A stretch of 64,000 nucleotides of DNA from Crotophaga sulcirostris. Taxonomy: Eukaryota > Chordata > Aves > Cuculiformes > Crotophagidae. Positions within the stretch are counted from its first letter, which is position 1; every line of letters begins with the position of its first letter. Positions 51,553 to 60,957 of this stretch are shown one piece after another. The position numbers were made by a program, and so were the translations under genes. The stretch is from positions 932,758 to 996,757 of the forward strand of contig VYZB01000167.1 of the NCBI GenBank assembly GCA_013397455.1, written 5' to 3'. Below the pieces are notes generated by a model. That model worked only from the letters and a program-made list of their open reading frames with translations, did no database searches and was not told where the DNA came from.

Positions 51553-52596
51553 GGTAGCTAGGAGGAAAAATGAAAACAAAGAAATATTTTACTTATTTGG
51601 AAAACTAGTTTCAAATTTTAAATAATTCTACTTATTAAAAACATGTCCGAACCAAATATCTGTCTGCACATCATGTTTTCAAATTTAAGCCCTTTCTCTA
51701 AAGTAAGTATGCAAGTTTAAATGTGTTTGCCAATCAGTTCTCAAGGGCTACAGTATTAGTCACACCAAGATGCGTTCCCTAGAAGTGGAGTAGATTAATG
51801 CAACAATATTTTCCTATTATGGGCTGAGAACTGTATTCTGATATTTCACAATAACATATTTGTACTTTCCCACTGTGATATTTTGTTACAGTTCTGTCAT
51901 AGGCCTAGCTCAACTGTAGCTTGAGTTTCTGACTACCAATTCATTTTTTCATACAATATAGCAGAATCCATATTAATTCACTGTGCTTGTCATGTGGACT
52001 TTAATCTGCAAACATTAGTATCACTAAGCAAATTTTAGGAAAAAAATAAACAGATCTTTATGTGTGTGTTTGTTATGAGTGTGGGGGATTTAGAGATTCA
52101 TACTGCCTGCAGAGAGGCCATAAATCTGTTAGATTATTTAGACAGCTAAAATTAGGTAACGTGAATCCCACTGTAGGGGTTTGACGGAATTCTCACCATT
52201 GGCATCATGAGTTACAAAAATACTATAGGCACTTCTTAAGTGTCATTGAAAAAGATGCTTCATTGTGGATGGAAATGTTGGCACATTGTCTTTCTTAAAA
52301 AAAAATGCAAACAAACTGCCCCCCAAAGGAAAAAAAGACAAACCACAAAAACTGTAGCTAGACAAAAGGCATTGAAAAGTAGTAGTCCACTATTAGTACT
52401 CTTGAAAACTGAAATAGGATCACTATTGTTTCACTGAACTTAAAAGTGATTTTTAAGTAGAGTATTTAATAACCAAATTGGAAAACCACAAGCTTGATTA
52501 AACCCCTTGAACTCTTATTCAATCCTTCAAATAGTAGGGAACATAATTCTTTAAAATTGAACAAAAAGTTTGCAGTGCTTGGATGGTTTAAAAATT

Positions 52597-52633
52597 AATA
52601 TTATTATTATTATCATCATCATCATTATCATCA
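52597..52633 (+). repeat. Trinucleotide microsatellite (TTA)n-(TCA)n
   Basis: About four att/tta units pass into about four tca units, then one tta and two more tca. This is a compound microsatellite in intron 21 and may vary in length between individuals. Confidence 0.9.
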
Positions 52634-54236
52634 AACTTTCAGGGTAAGAATTTCATGCAGTTTTGTGGAGCTCGCTGTAACAGCAAAGCTTGTAGTTTTA
52701 CCTTTTCTGAGGTACTTTTCTCTACTATTGAAAATAGATTTTTAACGGCTTGAAGTAACACATTAGTCCTAAGATTCATTGTTCATTTATAGGAGAAATT
52801 TATTTCTGGAAGTAATACATTATATCACAATACTAAACGTCATTTCATATTTCTAAATGAAAATACAGGTTGAGTTGTATATTCCTTGAATATATCTGAG
52901 CAGTTAAAATATTGTGTCCATTTGAGTGATATATTTAAAAGGTTGTTCTATTCTAATGCAGGAAATGTTTGAATTAAATGAGTCAAAGACAATACAAATC
53001 TCACTAAAGAAATAAAAAGATTTAAAATGCTATTTGATGAGATGGAAAAATGTTTGTTTTCTGTGTTTCCAAGAATGTATTACTATTGCTTTCTGTGTAA
53101 AAAAAAAATACATCACGAGGGAAGAAATTCTTGTCTTTCCTGGTACTGAGTCCTTTCTTTTGTAAATCCCCAGCTGTGTCTGATAAATCAGATCAGCCAA
53201 GATTTTTACAAGGAATGTATGCCATACAATGTGCTTACTCCACAAAAGAGAGTTTTAACTGCTCTGATTTTAGTATGTTCTTATCATGCCTAGCTGAAAA
53301 TATAGGGTTTTTTAAGTAGCATTCTATTGATCAACTGAAAAATTAGGTTAAAATCTGAAGTATGTTCTGCCAAGCATTGCTGTATGAGATTTAAACATGC
53401 TTGCACTTAAAAAAATTAACTGTGCTGTTTGTCAAAATTGCTTTTGGACAGCTATATCATTTCTCAGTGCAGTTCTTTCTGAAGCTCCAGAAGGAGATAC
53501 AAATGAGTGTAATATTTTTTTGAGCTTTTTTATATTTCATTATTGTGTAGTACAAGTTGGAAATGCTTCATTTCCAACCAGTCATGCTATTTGTCTGTAT
53601 TTTTCTCAATGAGTACAGAAGCAACTATTGTTGAGGGCAGAGGGAGTATCTCCACTAATGAGTTGCTCATGTGTGTGCCAGATGTTGTCTATTTAGAGCA
53701 GCTGTAATGTTGGCGTAATAACCACAGTTCCATAAAATTCAGCTTTAATGCAGAAGAAAGATTAATTTTCTAAGCTTTTAACAGATGTCTTAAACAGAAC
53801 ATTTTACTTCAACAGAAACATTAAACACACAGGCATAGGCAATAAAAGGGAATGCTATTTCTTACTGCATTTCTGAATTAATTTTAGGTTGAGTACAGTG
53901 GTTTATTTCTTGATCTTTGAACACATATTTAAACTAGTTGTCTAGTCCATAGAAGTTGTCATGTGACCTATAACAACAGAGTCAAATGATGCACAACTGG
54001 TAAAATTACAGAGATATAAATATTAGAATGAGTGTATTCATTCTTCAAAAGTTTTCTGCTTCCACACTTCTTCAAAAACTTTGATGCTTACATACTGGGC
54101 CTGTTGCAGTCTGCTGCAAAATAGCCATTGAGTTCAATAAGGCTTAGTCTTTTATCAAATGTCTTCAGTCATTCAACCAAATAATGAAGCACAGAATCAT
54201 TTTATTTCTTTCCTTTTTCTTCCCCATTGAATGTAG

Positions 54237-54382
54237 TTTTTGACAGTTTGCCTCCTGCACGCTACAAAGAGACAATGAACACTATACTTGGATGGATCCA
54301 GCAGTCAGAAACTAAACTCTCCAAGCCTCAGGTTGCTGTTGCTGAATATGAGATTATGGAGCAGAGACTCAGGGAGCTCAAG
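54237..54382 (+). CDS. DMD: Dystrophin exon 22 (spectrin-like repeat 6 start)
   Basis: The exon is 146 bases. The first two bases complete Ile begun in exon 21, and it ends at phase 0. It then codes FDSLPPARYKETMNTI, GWIQQSETKL and ends EYEIMEQRLRELK, equal to human residues about 936-983, helix A of repeat 6. LPP.RY.ETM, WVQQSETKLS-like and YEIMEQRL are the conserved cores. The acceptor has a long pyrimidine tract upstream (ctttcctttttcttcccc) before atgtag, and the donor aag|gtgagt is near-perfect. The frame stays open into intron 22 up to 54511, where a stop ends it. Confidence 0.98.
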
Positions 54383-55356
54383 GTGAGTGGTCTGGCTGTG
54401 GGAATGAATGTCTCAAATGAAAAGTTTACAGGAACAGAATGCAAAATCGTCATGAGTTTGCTGAAGCCTACAGGACAGATCTTGAGTGAATCATACCCAT
54501 TTGGGTTTTAGCCAAGGGTTTAGGAGGTGACAAATACTGACTTGTGTCGGTTCCTAACATTAAAGGAGTGAAAATGGTTTTTGCCAGTGAAACCATGTCA
54601 TAAGATACTGAACATGTTAAGGAAAAACCTTTGTTTTTCCCCATGACATGTAAAATATTCCTTTGATGATAGCTCGGGTAGTTAAGTATAGATTTAGCTT
54701 ATTTCATTTTCCAGTGTTGACATGGAAATGATTTTGATTTGCAAGATGCAGCACAGGCTTTGTCAGATTTCCTATCGGATTTACAAGCAGACACATATGT
54801 GGAACAAGTTTTGCCAGCGAGTACCTTCCCTGCATTTCAATGTTTGATATCAATCTACTATTGGGTGGCTAATCAACATGTTGTTCAGTGCAACTAGTAA
54901 TGCAGAAACAAAAAGTAAAATATAGAAAAAAATTAGAGGCAGCAAATTTAGGCTAAGAATTGCAAAGTTTCAAGAAGTTGTTATAAAAAACTTGGATTCA
55001 TAGGAGCAGTTCTAGGTTTATTTTTTTTTTCCATGTACAGTCTTATTCTTTTGAAAGTGTAATCATTGGGGCTGTAGTAAATTTCTTTCTCAGATTAATG
55101 AAGGTAGGTGAATCACTCCTGTTAAAAAGTCTAAACATCTGTGGTTTTATTTTCTGTTCAAGTAAAGATCTGCTTTCTAGTTTGTGTGAGAAAAGCAATT
55201 CCAAATTACTTAGTAGAATATGTCATTGGGTGTTTTAGCAAAGGTGACCTACATTTTTAGCTTTCAGTCCTTTCTTCAGCAATCTCACTTATGTTTGTGA
55301 AACAAAGAGAATTGCCCGACACATGGATCATGATACTATTTGCTTCTTACTCATAG
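54383..55356 (+). other. DMD: DMD intron 22
   Basis: This 974-base intron is AT-rich with a T run near 55020-55030. I see no repeat or other element in it. Confidence 0.85.
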
Positions 55357-55569
55357 GCTTTACAAATTTCTCTGCAAGAGCAGCAAAAAGGCCTGAACTA
55401 TCTTAGCACAACCGTGGAAGATATGTCTAGGAAAGCCCCTGCAGAAGTCAGCCAAAGATACCGATCAGAGATCGAGGCGATCCTTGGCCGCTGGAAGAAA
55501 TTGTCAGCACAGTTGGTAGAACATTGCCAGAAAACAGAGGATCTTATGAACAAACTCCAGCGATTCCAG
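55357..55569 (+). CDS. DMD: Dystrophin exon 23 (spectrin-like repeat 6)
   Basis: The exon is 213 bases, phase 0 to 0, and codes 71 residues starting ALQISLQEQQKGLNYL, passing GRWKKLSAQLVEHCQK and ending LQRFQ. It equals human residues about 984-1054, helices B and C of repeat 6 and the link to repeat 7. The acceptor is ttctt...tcatag. The donor cag|gttaac is weak, since +3, +5 and +6 all depart from consensus. The frame stays open into intron 23 to 55671. This is the exon equivalent to the one carrying the nonsense mutation in the mdx mouse; here the equivalent stretch is open. Confidence 0.98.
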
Positions 55570-56819
55570 GTTAACCAAACTTTTTCAGTCCCAACTACTG
55601 TGTGGTGTCTTTTGGCTATGAGACTAGTATACACTGAATTTATACACCTCAAGAAAGCAACACCAAAGTGAAATATCAAAACAATAGATAGTATGTATTA
55701 AAATATTTGCTTGATTTTGGTGGGTCCAAGATTTTAGTTTGAATTCTGATTTTTGTGGCTGTTTCTGCCTGTCGTTTTAATAGTAAGACATAACTTGAAT
55801 TTCAATGAAATTGCTACTAATATTCTGCTTACTTTTTCAATGTAGCTGAAGTACTTTTTCATACAGCTGAAGTAGCTGTAACCGTCTTGACTTTGATGGA
55901 GTCTCTTACATAATTCAAGTAATTTGTAATGTAGTCTCTTGGCAGCAGCTGCCAGAATACAAAAGTGTGTATGACTTGCACAATTGTGTGAATTTCAGGT
56001 ATTTAGAATCACAACATTGGAACCATACATTGCTCCTCTCATTGTGAGGATCTCCTATTTATACATATTTATAAATCACATGTGTCAGCATTACAGGGGA
56101 CGTCTATGACTTAGATGTTATAAGATTTAAAATAAATATATTTTTAACACATTGCTGTTCCATTTCTATATAATTTCAAGTGTCAGGTTTCAGAGGAATT
56201 TAGATCAGCCAGTGAGAAAAATGAAGAAAGTATTTTTCATTTTTTTTAGTGTGTTTTTCTCTCCTTGCCCTGATGCAAATGAATACTTGCATACTCATGA
56301 GGGGATATGACAGACAAAACTCTGAAGGCTGAGGTCCTGCAGCGATACTCAAAGAATTGTTCTTACAGTGTGTTTCTTCTCAGTATTGTCTCTGTGTGTT
56401 TTATCCATTTACATCAAATATTTCTGTCTTTGGGTTTGGTTTGCTGGTAGTAGAAAGTGATACATTATTAGAACCATGTTGTGAATTATAATACAATAGC
56501 ATATAAACTGTAATTGTTATTTTCAGCTTAAGTCAATTGAGTTATCTGGTCAGGAATAAATTTTATGTCAAAGTATTCTTACACTTCTACTTTTGCAGAG
56601 GAATAAGAAGTTTTTAGAGAAGAAAAAAAGTACTCATTATTTTGTTACTCTTCGTCAGTTTTTAGTTAAGCTAAATGGACCAAAAGAGAAAGAAACATTT
56701 TATCAGTACCATTTATAATTTAGCTACTGAAATGCCACATTGCTCTAATTTGTAACTTTGGCTCCATAGCTAAATTTCTGATATTTGAAGCTGGCTATGG
56801 AATGAAATTTAATGGTATG

Positions 56820-57550
56820 GAGAGATAACCTTGGCCAGCAGCCAAATGTCCCAGCTGCTCTCTCACTCACTGTCCTCAGTAGGAATGGGGTGATGGCTTA
56901 CCAGTTACCATCATGGCCAAAGGAGGCACAACTGTTGCTTTACTCTTGTCTCCTCTCACACCAAAGTGTGCAGATGGATGGGGAATAGGAGCTGTCATCA
57001 GTTCACAATAGCTCCTTTCTGGTGCTCCTTCTTCCTGGCTCTTTCCCCCTGCTCCAGCATGGGTGCTCTTAAGGGCTGCAGCCCTTCAGGAAATATCTCC
57101 TTCTGTGTGGGACTCTTTATGGGCTGCAGCTTCCTCTAGAGCACGTCAACTGCTCCAGTGTGGGATTCTCCATGGGTTACAAGGTGTATATCTGTTGTAC
57201 CATGGATGTCTGTGGGCTGCAAGGAGAAAAGATGTTACCATGGTCTTTGCCACAGGCTGCAAAGGAATCTCTGCTCCAACAGCTGGAGTGCCTCTTCTCC
57301 CTTCTTTGCTCACCTTGGTGTCTGTAGGACTGTTTCACACTTTTTTTTCCTGTCTTCTCCTTGTCCTCCCGACAATGTTGCCCTTTCTTAACTATATTGT
57401 CACAGAAGTGTCAGTAGCTGATCATGAGATCACCTGTGTCCTGTGATGGGTCCACTGCAGGCAGCTGGAATGGGCTGTGTCCAGCATAGGGCACCACCTG
57501 ACCTCCTTCACAGAGGTCACCCCAGCTACCAAAACCTTGCCACATAAACA
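56820..57550. repeat. GC-rich avian interspersed repeat, copy B
   Basis: The block starts near ccttggccagcagccaaatg, contains gaatagga...gctgtcatcagttcac (56983-57005) shared with copy A, then repeated gctccag.gtggg / atgggctgcag units, and ends near agctaccaaaaccttgccac (57524-57543). Both ends match the wording of a repeat I recall from many birds, so this copy keeps the outer parts while copy A keeps the middle. It is decayed, with internal deletions. LTR-like origin is possible but unproven. A 127-codon frame (57063-57446) and its overlapping partner lie inside it and are not genes. Confidence 0.75.
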
Positions 57551-59247
57551 AAATATAAACAGGAAAACAGGAAAGGAGCTTTGTCAATAGTATAATGAAA
57601 TATTTGCAATTGCACAAAGCAGAGCAATACAAATTTTCAGGATAGAGTTTTAGAAGTTCCCCCTCTGCTCTTAAAAGGAGAAAGTCCTGAACATCACAAC
57701 CATGCTCTGTAAAGCATGTATTTTTAAAACTATGTGAGATATTGTTGCATAAAAAAACTTAGCCTTTATATTTACTACTGAAGTCACTGTAGTACATGGT
57801 TAATATAAAAGTAATTTTCTTTTCAACTCCATGAAAGACTTATTTTCCGGACAATTCTTTTAGCTGTTGCAGTTTATGGAAGGTGTCAGCACAGAATACA
57901 GCGAAATCATTTTCAATAAATAAAATGCATTTATAGTCTGATTCAGAATGCAAGTCATACGTTCCATCTTCATTGGTAGCTGGAGACATCCTTTTTAATT
58001 AAATCCCATCAGATCTATATTTTGCAGCATTAATGAACTATACTTAAAGTATTCCTGTAAAAGCATTAAAGTTCTATCATGAAACATGAATCTGAATTAT
58101 TTTTACTGACTGATAATGGAATGCATAATGGACACTTCAACAGTGTTTTGGCAATTGTCATTCTGAAGTATACTGATAATTTCTGTATGATTATTTTTAT
58201 TAATTCAGTTCATTTTTCCATGGTAGCCTGTTGTTGTTAAATATATCAAGCACATTAGGAAAATGTTCCCTTTGGTTATCTGTCTTGTAATAGTTGCTAA
58301 AACATTTTTTTAAATGTTCTAAGGCACAGTCTGTATTCTAATGAACTGTCCTTTTTTGTGCTTTAATTTAACTTCACACTCTGCATATGTCAAGGATGTA
58401 CTTCACTGTTGATGAAAGCACTGTGATGACAAATGCTTCATAAGTTATGTTTCAGATTTTGGCCATTTATTATTTTTATTTTAACATGTGCATCTAATTG
58501 TTTAACTAAGGTGGCATTTAAAGTAATTTAAAGTGACATCTAAAAAATTTTATTCTGCCTTTCAAGGTATTAGATTACCTATGTAATGTCACGTAGGACT
58601 GGTAGCATTCCCTCTTTTCAAGCATTTGATGTTCAGCTTTTTTTATTAATTGCAAGAGTTAATTGAGTTAATTAAAGACTATGGAAAGCAAATTACTGAT
58701 TACAAATATTCTAGTTCTAGAAACAGTAACTGAGAATCAGTCTCTGAAATCAGACAGAGTCACAGTACGATTTTATTTTTGTTACTGAATCTGTTTCATT
58801 TATGATATTTTTTTCATTCTGAGTAGTATGGGAGTTTTTCTGTGTTATGTTCTAGTAGGGAAATAGAGCATGCAACTTCCAAAAAGAGCCTGGAATTTAA
58901 ATTGAAGGATTTGATAGGTGAGCCTGAATTAATTGCCAAGTATGAGTTGTCTGAAACCTGTACAAGGAAGCAATGGACACACATGCAGCATCTAAACACA
59001 AATGGTGTCTAGAAGGCATAAACCTGAGAGCCAGAAATTTGCCCACTTGAAGACACATTAGACTTGGGCAGAAATAGTCAGAGTGCAAGCTAAAGAGGTG
59101 GTGACAGTTCCAGATAAAATTGGTTTTGCTTGTTTGCTGTGTTTGTATTTTTCAAAGAGCTCAGTAATCTTGAAATTACATTGTGAGGACTTTCAGTTAC
59201 AGTGCCAGGATGAATTACACTATTGCCAGTCAGGCTCTGTGCAATGC

Positions 59248-59268
59248 AATAAAATGTTTTTTAATAAA
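59248..59268 (+). promoter_or_regulatory. Two AATAAA hexamers in the exon 24 acceptor region
   Basis: AATAAA occurs at 59248-59253 and 59263-59268, and the exon 24 acceptor AG is at 59270-59271. These are exact polyadenylation hexamers on the transcribed strand. Whether they are used is unknown. No strong GT-rich downstream element is evident inside the exon, so use is unlikely when splicing is efficient. Confidence 0.45.
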
Positions 59269-59271
59269 CAG

Positions 59272-59385
59272 AATGACACTAAAACACTGAAGAAGTGGAT
59301 GGCTGAAGTGGATGTTTTTCTGAAGGAAGAGTGGCCTGCCCTTGGTGATTCAGAAGCACTGGAAAAGCAACTTGAGCAATGTACA
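59272..59385 (+). CDS. DMD: Dystrophin exon 24 (spectrin-like repeat 7 start)
   Basis: The exon is 114 bases, phase 0 to 0, and codes 38 residues: NDTKTLKKWMAEVDVFLKEE, then WPALGDSEALEKQLEQCT. It equals human residues about 1055-1092, helix A of repeat 7. The central segment from TLKKWMAEV to ALGDSE is identical to human as I recall it. The acceptor is unusual: only a six-T tract is present, followed by aataaacag. The donor aca|gtgagt has a perfect intron side but a non-G exon end. The frame is open upstream to 59083 and downstream to 59475, so the borders rest on homology and length. Confidence 0.98.
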
Positions 59386-60242
59386 GTGAGTATTGCCTGC
59401 CTGCTTGGCAATTATTCAGTTCTTCTCTATGAGCCTAGCTTATACAGAAGTTACAGAAATTATTACTGTTCCTAAAAATAAATTCATTTCATAAGAAGGT
59501 TGTCTTCTGGAATTTATTTGAACCTCCTGTATTTCCTGAGTTTGGAGAAAAAGTCTATTAAAAATGGGAGAGATACCAGGAGTGTATATTCTTATATATA
59601 TTTATAGCAGGAGGAAAACATCAGAAAGTATACTTGCAACAAATAATAACATACTAGCCCCTAAGAATAACTGTTTATTCACCTTGTTGAGTTCACAAGT
59701 GTTGCATATGTATTTATTATAAACTGTATAATCTGTGTGAGATCTTTTATTTGTATCAGTTATTAACACAAGATTTACAAGCTTTTGTGACTGTACCAAA
59801 AGAACTTGCAGGTATTGTGGGTTATATCAATTTCTTTTTCCCCACTAAATTTACAAGTTCCAGGATTTTGTTCCAGCAGAGTTTTAAAGCATCATGAAGT
59901 ATCAGTTTTTCATTATGGAATTTACAAATTCTTCTGCCTGTCCCAACAGAGTGTATGAGTGCAGTGAATTTTGTAAGCCACGATGGTCCATGTCTCTGTT
60001 CAGTGGAATTTACAAGTCATGTAATTGTTCTGACAGGGTGTGTAAATATTATGAAACATACATATTGATCTTACATAACTATGAGCTCAGACTTTCTCGC
60101 TTACCTCTCATTTAAATAAAAGTGATATCAAGTCCTGCTCCTGCCTCCGCATCCCGCTGACCTGCACAGTGAGAAAGGGAAGGGTCTTCTGGTGTCTGCG
60201 TGGCAAATTGGAGACCAACAAATCTCCCAGGATAAATTCAAA

Positions 60243-60412
60243 CAGTATTTATTTTGGGCACAGCCAATATATTGAAACAGTGTTTATTTTGGGCACAACC
60301 AAAATAACAAATCAGTGTTTATTTAGGGCACAGCCAAAATATCAAACCATTGTTTGTTTTGGGCACAACCAAAATAACAAATCAGTATTTGGGGCAGAGC
60401 CAAAACATCGAC
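60243..60412 (+). repeat. 35-bp tandem array with 70-bp higher-order pattern
   Basis: Five units start at 60243, 60278, 60313, 60348 and 60383, exactly 35 bases apart. The consensus begins cagtgtttattttgggcaca and ends with an A-rich part. Units 1, 3 and 5 have gcacagcc/gcagagcc and an atatt/atatc/acatc core, while units 2 and 4 have gcacaacc followed by aaaataacaaat. This gives a 70-base two-unit period repeated about two and a half times. The fifth unit is shortened. Unit length is not a multiple of three, and the frame crossing it (60169-60435) is incidental. Confidence 0.92.
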
Positions 60413-60486
60413 TCAAATACTCGGGTGCACTCTGAGTTACTGCTTCCCAAAAGTTCCAAAATCATATCTCGATCTGTTTAGATCAC

Positions 60487-60570
60487 AATAATATAATATA
60501 ATACATAATAGATATAATATGTGTAATATAACACTATACAGGTGTGTATATATAATATATATAACAATCA
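60487..60570. repeat. AT-rich simple sequence
   Basis: This is an almost pure A/T block of ataata and tatata units with a few G and C bases, in intron 24 after the 35-base array. Confidence 0.8.
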
Positions 60571-60801
60571 GAACTTTATATTAAATATTTTGCAAATGAA
60601 TTTTGTCTTATATAGAATAGCTTGCAACATTAAAGCTGCTCATTCTTTATTTATTTATATTCACATTTACGTCTGTAAACTGTGCTCATTTGTCTATGTA
60701 TCTGGACCAAAGTTATGTCAGAATCTCATGTAGATCCATTTAATAGGGATAGTGATAATTTGTGTGAATGCTGCTTGCCTAATCTTCTGCTGTTCCTTTA
60801 G

Positions 60802-60957
60802 GCCTTAGTTAATGATATCCAGACAATCCAGCCGAGTTTGAACAGTGTTAATGAGGTTGGGAAGAAAATGAAGACTGAGGCAGAGCCAGAATTTGCTTCC
60901 AGAATAGAGAAAGAACTAAAGGAGCTCAATGTTCAATGGGAACATATTTGCCAACAG
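60802..60957 (+). CDS. DMD: Dystrophin exon 25 (spectrin-like repeat 7)
   Basis: The exon is 156 bases, phase 0 to 0, and codes 52 residues starting ALVNDIQTIQPSLNSVNE and ending LKELNVQWEHICQQ. It equals human residues about 1093-1144, helices B and C of repeat 7. DIQTIQPSLNSVNE and AEPEFASR are unchanged from human as I recall it. The acceptor is tgttcctttag, and the donor cag|gtatca has c at +5. The frame is open into intron 25 as far as 61089, then stops. Confidence 0.98.

Larger units (their letters stand above)
47261..54236 (+). other. DMD: DMD intron 21
   Basis: This 6,976-base intron holds the only sense-oriented CR1 (49458-49840), flanked by G/T-rich tracts, an A run at 51536-51552 and a trinucleotide repeat (52597-52633). 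The 48500-48740 segment is richer in G+C than its surroundings but matches nothing I know. No further exon was seen. One ambiguous base (n) lies at 49673. Confidence 0.85.
55570..59271 (+). other. DMD: DMD intron 23
   Basis: This 3,702-base intron contains the second GC-rich avian repeat (56820-57550). The remainder is AT-rich with no recognised element. The end of the intron, 59083-59271, is open in the exon 24 frame and carries two AATAAA hexamers just before the acceptor. Confidence 0.85.
59386..60801 (+). other. DMD: DMD intron 24
   Basis: This 1,416-base intron contains the 35-base tandem array (60243-60412), just after a GC-richer patch (60133-60220), and an AT-rich simple-sequence block (60487-60570). 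No exon was recognised. Confidence 0.85.

Noticed and set aside
57063..57446. 127-codon frame rich in Leu and Cys, and its overlapping 77-codon partner
   Set aside because: Both lie inside GC-rich repeat copy B, with no independent coding evidence.
60243..60412. CRISPR-like array (regular 35-base spacing)
   Set aside because: The whole unit repeats, with no unique spacers, and the context is a vertebrate intron.
60169..60435. 88-codon frame with repeated NQ/FGH-like motifs
   Set aside because: It is a translation of the 35-base tandem array, whose unit is not a multiple of three, so the motif drifts between frames.
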